Assembly: GCA_007130545.1 (NCBI GenBank)
Contig: SLSG01000265.1
Coordinates: 1 to 8,859 of the forward strand
Origin: Bacteroidales bacterium
Lineage (GTDB): Bacteria > Bacteroidota > Bacteroidia > Bacteroidales > UBA7960
Length of the DNA: 8,859 bases
Direction: 5' to 3'
Shown here: one piece after another, positions 6,434 to 8,859 of the stretch
How positions within the stretch are numbered: position 1 is the stretch's first letter
Layout: the number at the start of each line of letters is the position of its first letter
Position numbers and translations under genes: made by a program
The notes under the pieces: model-generated
What the model saw: the letters and a program-made list of their open reading frames with translations, nothing else
Told to the model about the DNA's origin: nothing
The model's database searches: none

Positions 6434-6505
6434 GGCCCCGTAGTTCAATGGATAGAATGGAAGTTTCCTAAACTTTAGATACAGGTTCGATTCCTGTCGG
6501 GGCTA
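6434..6505 (+). tRNA. tRNA-Arg, anticodon CCU
   Basis: The 72-nt sequence folds into a full cloverleaf. The acceptor stem GGCCCCG/CGGGGCT has 7 pairs, with G-U at the first pair. The D stem is GTTC/GAAT, and the anticodon stem GAAGT/ACTTT encloses the loop TTCCTAA. The variable loop is 4 nt, the T stem is ACAGG/CCTGT with loop TTCGATT, and the discriminator base is A. Anticodon CCT reads the AGG codon, giving Arg. The CCA end is not encoded (CAA follows the discriminator), so it must be added by CCA-transferase. It stands alone between metG and a small ORF, with its own promoter-like motif 10 nt upstream. I see no split copy or attachment-site duplication near its 3' end. Confidence 0.95.
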
Positions 6506-6543
6506 CAAAGATTTTCTTCATTGCTAACACTGGTCTTTGTTTT
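6505..6543 (+). terminator. Weak terminator-like hairpin after tRNA-Arg
   Basis: ACAAAGA (6505-6511) can pair with TCTTTGT (6534-6540) across a 22-nt loop, followed by TTT. The stem is A/U-rich and the loop is long, and its first base is the tRNA discriminator, so it would be a poor terminator. Read-through into the 71-residue gene is possible. Confidence 0.3.
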
Positions 6544-6590
6544 GAAAACTGTTTTTTTGAAAAGCAAAGGGGTTTTAACACGACATCCTT

Positions 6591-6806
6591 ATGAACAGAA
6601 AAGAAGACAGACCTAGCAAGATTGCCTATGAAAGGCACCTGAACCAGCTGGGCATCCCGGACGAATTAAAAAAGTCAAAGGGTGGCCAGATCCCCGATTA
6701 TGTCAAGTACGGTACCTGGCTCCGCGTGAATGAGCCCGAGAGGTTTGAAGCCGGCTACCAAACCTGGAAGGCAAAGATACGGGCCGACCAGGGCTATGAC
6801 GATTAA
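6591..6806 (+). CDS. Small protein of unknown function (71 aa)
   Basis: I do not recognise this family. The 71-residue product begins MNRKEDRPSKIAYERHLN and is highly charged, with no signal peptide, no cysteine and no membrane segment, so it is likely cytosolic. A Pro-Asp-Tyr and a Gly-Thr-Trp motif (IPDYVKYGTWLRVNEPERF, about residues 34-52) occupy the middle and an acidic GYDD closes it. The mix of conserved-type aromatic residues (Tyr, Trp, Phe) and its codon use, which resembles that of the neighbours, support a real gene rather than chance. It ends 26 nt before the flippase start on the same strand, so the two may be co-transcribed. The ATG at 6591 follows an A/T-rich leader, and I see no clear TAnnTTTG motif just before it. 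Confidence 0.75.
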   Translation: MNRKEDRPSKIAYERHLNQLGIPDELKKSKGGQIPDYVKYGTWLRVNEPERFEAGYQTWKAKIRADQGYDD

Positions 6807-6832
6807 AAACTGTTGACGCTTTTTCCGCTCTA

Positions 6833-8323
6833 GTGGACCCTCTAAAACGTCTGGCAGGCCAAACTGCCGTTTACGGACTCAGCAGCATTGTCGGGAGACT
6901 GCTGAATTACCTGTTGGTGCCCCTATACACGAACATTTTTCTTACCGGCCAATACGGTGTGGTGACCATCATGTATTCCTATGTGGCCTTTATGATCGTC
7001 ATCCTGACCTACGGGATGGAAACGGCTTTTTTCCGGTTTACGGAAGCCAATCCCGGGCAGCGCAACCGGGTATTCAGCACCACGCTGTTTTCCGTGCTGG
7101 CCACTTCCTCCCTGTTCGTGGTGGTCACCACGGTGTTCCGGCAGCCCATCGCGGAGATGGTGCGCTTTCCCGCCAATCCGGAATATATTTTGTGGTTTGG
7201 GCTGATTCTGGGCATGGATGCGATCAGCGCCATCCCGTTCGCCCGCCTCCGCAGCGAAAACAAAGCGATGCGGTTTGCAGGGATCAAGCTGGTGAACATC
7301 GGGGTGAATATCGGAGGGAATCTTTTCTTCCTGCTGGCATGTCCGTGGCTGCTGGAAAACGGGCCGGCCAGCCTGCAGGGCTTTATTTCGGCGGTGTACA
7401 ATCCGGAGATCGGGGTGGGCTATGTCTTCATTTCCAATCTGATCGCCAGCGTCGTCACCCTGTTGCTGTTGCTGCCAGACATATGGAGGGACCAGGCTGG
7501 GTTTTCCGTTTCCACCTGGAAGAAAATGCTGTTGTATGGCCTTCCTTTGCTGGTTGCGGGACTGGCAGGGGTGATCAATGAGTCGCTCGACAAACTGCTG
7601 CTCAGGTATTTGCTGCCGGAAGGGATCGCCATGTCACAGGTTGGAATTTACGGGGCCTCTTACAAGGTCTCGATTATGATGACCATTTTCATACAGGCCT
7701 TCCGCTTTGCCGCGGAGCCGTTCTTCTTCGCCCAGGCTGCCGAAAAAAATGCAAGGGAAGTATATGCCCGCGTGATGAAATATTTCGTGGTGGCCTGCCT
7801 CTTCATTTTCCTGGGCATCATGCTGTTCATGGACATCGTCCAGCATTTCATCGGGGAGGCTTACCGCGAAGGACTGGGGGTGGTGCCCGTGCTGCTTATC
7901 GCCAATTTGTTCCTTGGTATATACTGGAACCTGTCCATCTGGTACAAACTTACCGGGCAAACCCGTTTCGGCGCGTGGTTTGCCATGGTCGGCGCCATTG
8001 TCACCATATTACTGAACCTTTGGTGGATCCCCGTATTTGGCTATTATGGATCGGCCTGGGCGACCCTCGTCTGCTTTGTTAGCATGGCGGTAATGTCTTT
8101 CCTGTACGGCCAAAAACATTTCCGTGTGCCTTATGATACCGGGCGAATCCTGCTGTTCATCGCATCAGCCCTGGCCATCTACCTGCTGAAACTGCTTGCC
8201 GGCGATCTGCCCCGTTTGGCAGATTACAGCCTGAACCTGGTCCTGATTGGACTGTTTGCCGGTGCGGTGCTGCTGGTTGACCCGGAAATGCGCCGGTTCC
8301 GCCAGTCTGGACCATTCAGCTAG
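6833..8323 (+). CDS. Polysaccharide flippase-like membrane protein (MOP superfamily, Wzx/PST type)
   Basis: This 496-residue inner-membrane protein has about 12-14 hydrophobic helices. The N-terminus reads MDPLKRLAGQTAVYGLSS and continues into GRLLNYLLVPLYTNIF, the typical opening of the polysaccharide-export branch of the MOP superfamily (Wzx-like, related to MurJ/MATE). Such proteins flip lipid-linked sugars across the inner membrane; the substrate here cannot be told. Further family-like features are the FRF segment after helix 2 (about 67-69), the SLDKLLLRYLLP loop (about 251-262) and the GIYGASYKVSIMM helix (271-283). The start is GTG at 6833: an in-frame TGA sits at 6797-6799 and no ATG or TTG lies between. 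There are no glycosyltransferases nearby, so it is not part of a visible polysaccharide cluster. Subfamily assignment is less sure than the general class. Confidence 0.88.
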   Translation: MDPLKRLAGQTAVYGLSSIVGRLLNYLLVPLYTNIFLTGQYGVVTIMYSYVAFMIVILTYGMETAFFRFTEANPGQRNRVFSTTLFSVLATSSLFVVVTTVFRQPIAEMVRFPANPEYILWFGLILGMDAISAIPFARLRSENKAMRFAGIKLVNIGVNIGGNLFFLLACPWLLENGPASLQGFISAVYNPEIGVGYVFISNLIASVVTLLLLLPDIWRDQAGFSVSTWKKMLLYGLPLLVAGLAGVINESLDKLLLRYLLPEGIAMSQVGIYGASYKVSIMMTIFIQAFRFAAEPFFFAQAAEKNAREVYARVMKYFVVACLFIFLGIMLFMDIVQHFIGEAYREGLGVVPVLLIANLFLGIYWNLSIWYKLTGQTRFGAWFAMVGAIVTILLNLWWIPVFGYYGSAWATLVCFVSMAVMSFLYGQKHFRVPYDTGRILLFIASALAIYLLKLLAGDLPRLADYSLNLVLIGLFAGAVLLVDPEMRRFRQSGPFS

Positions 8324-8369
8324 CATCCAATGACGGGCTCTGCGGCTGGCAGTAATCATGCAAAATGTT

Positions 8370-8377
8370 TATCTTCG
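8370..8377 (+). promoter_or_regulatory. Promoter-like motif before the last gene
   Basis: TATCTTCG differs from TAnnTTTG at one base and lies 4 nt before the ATG at 8382. If used, transcription would begin near the start codon, giving an almost leaderless message. Confidence 0.35.
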
Positions 8378-8381
8378 TGAC

Positions 8382-8859
8382 ATGAATAAAAATGTCAGCC
8401 GCACGATAGATTTACTCAGGATTACCCCCCACGCCAAAAAAGTACTCGACAAACTGCTGAAGGAGAATCCGGACCTGAATGCATTGCTTTTGGCTGCCGG
8501 GTCGGTTGAGGAGGCTTCGGAGGGAATCCGGCGGATGGCAATGGACTACATGAAGGACCATCCCCATGCACTCGCATTCTACCGCTTTGAGGCTGCGGGA
8601 CGCGAAGCCCTGGAAAAACTGGAGTGGCGCGACTATGCTGCGATCCGGATACTCGACTACCTGGACCATGCCGGAAGAACGTATGAGGACCTGAACCTGC
8701 ATGGCAAAAGGGTGGCCAATGACCCGTTCAAAATGTTATGGCTGGCAACCAAATTCGGGGAGGGGGGTGCCCAGGCCAACTTCTTCACCGATATGCGGCA
8801 CCTTTTCAGGCAGTTCAGGGGGCTGAATCAAAAACCGGAGATCAGCCGGGAAAAGATCC
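8382..8859 (+). CDS. N-terminal part of an unidentified protein, possibly a KamA-family radical SAM enzyme (3' end outside window)
   Basis: An open frame runs from the ATG at 8382 to the window edge (159 complete codons, no stop). The product begins MNKNVSRTIDLLRITPHAKK and is rich in Leu, Ala, Asp, Glu and Arg, with long predicted helices. There is no signal peptide or membrane segment. A conserved-looking patch is FYRFEAAGREALEKLEW (about 65-82). It vaguely recalls the helical leader of long KamA/lysine-2,3-aminomutase-like proteins in Bacteroidota, but the diagnostic CxxxCxxC cluster would lie beyond the edge, so this is only a guess. An in-frame ATG 24 nt upstream (8358) is an alternative start. 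I prefer 8382 because a promoter-like TATCTTCG (8370-8377) lies between the two. Confidence 0.7.
   Translation, partial: MNKNVSRTIDLLRITPHAKKVLDKLLKENPDLNALLLAAGSVEEASEGIRRMAMDYMKDHPHALAFYRFEAAGREALEKLEWRDYAAIRILDYLDHAGRTYEDLNLHGKRVANDPFKMLWLATKFGEGGAQANFFTDMRHLFRQFRGLNQKPEISREKI

Noticed and set aside
6434..6590. Integration site of a mobile element at tRNA-Arg
   Set aside because: No repeat of the tRNA 3' end, no integrase and no change in gene character on the right side.
7192..7581. Plus-strand open frame of 129 codons inside the flippase gene
   Set aside because: It is an out-of-frame shadow; the flippase frame shows continuous membrane helices across it.
1..8859. CRISPR array, insertion sequence, toxin-antitoxin or defence system
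   Set aside because: No regularly spaced repeats, transposase, nuclease or paired small genes of those types are seen on either strand.

Overview
The window looks like chromosomal DNA from a member of the Bacteroidota, probably Bacteroidales-like. Three things support this. The gene block (Fis-type sigma-54 activator, LptE, a TPR-like protein, SecG, GroES, GroEL) is an arrangement I associate with that phylum. Several intergenic regions carry the Bacteroidota -7 promoter motif TAnnTTTG. Gene starts lack clear Shine-Dalgarno sequences. Nothing suggests a plasmid, phage or genomic island: I see no transposase, integrase, CRISPR array or toxin-antitoxin pair, and codon use looks even across the genes.

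Left half, minus strand (reading from 4119 down to 1): a sigma-54-type AAA+ activator without an N-terminal sensor domain, then lptE, a small TPR-like protein of unknown role, and secG. Spacings are 19, 61 and 4 nt, so these four are probably one transcript. The secG transcript appears to end at a near-palindromic hairpin followed by nine U's (about 1201-1238). Beyond it lies groES-groEL, with groEL cut by the left edge. The block therefore combines outer-membrane LPS assembly (LptE), inner-membrane protein export (SecG), cytosolic folding (GroES/GroEL) and a regulator that would act through RpoN.

Right half, plus strand: metG (methionyl-tRNA synthetase with a fused C-terminal tRNA-binding domain) is divergent from the activator across 116 bp that holds two outward-facing TACCTTTG motifs. 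It is followed by a tRNA-Arg(CCU) gene, a 71-residue protein I do not recognise, a polysaccharide flippase-like membrane protein with a GTG start, and the first 159 codons of a gene cut by the right edge.

Most of the window is housekeeping. The parts worth a second look are regulatory: the sensorless activator with a long charged segment before its DNA-binding domain, the palindrome and nested inverted repeat ahead of groES, the back-to-back promoters, and a 17-bp tandem repeat between lptE and the TPR-like gene. I did not find a convincing new multi-gene system.
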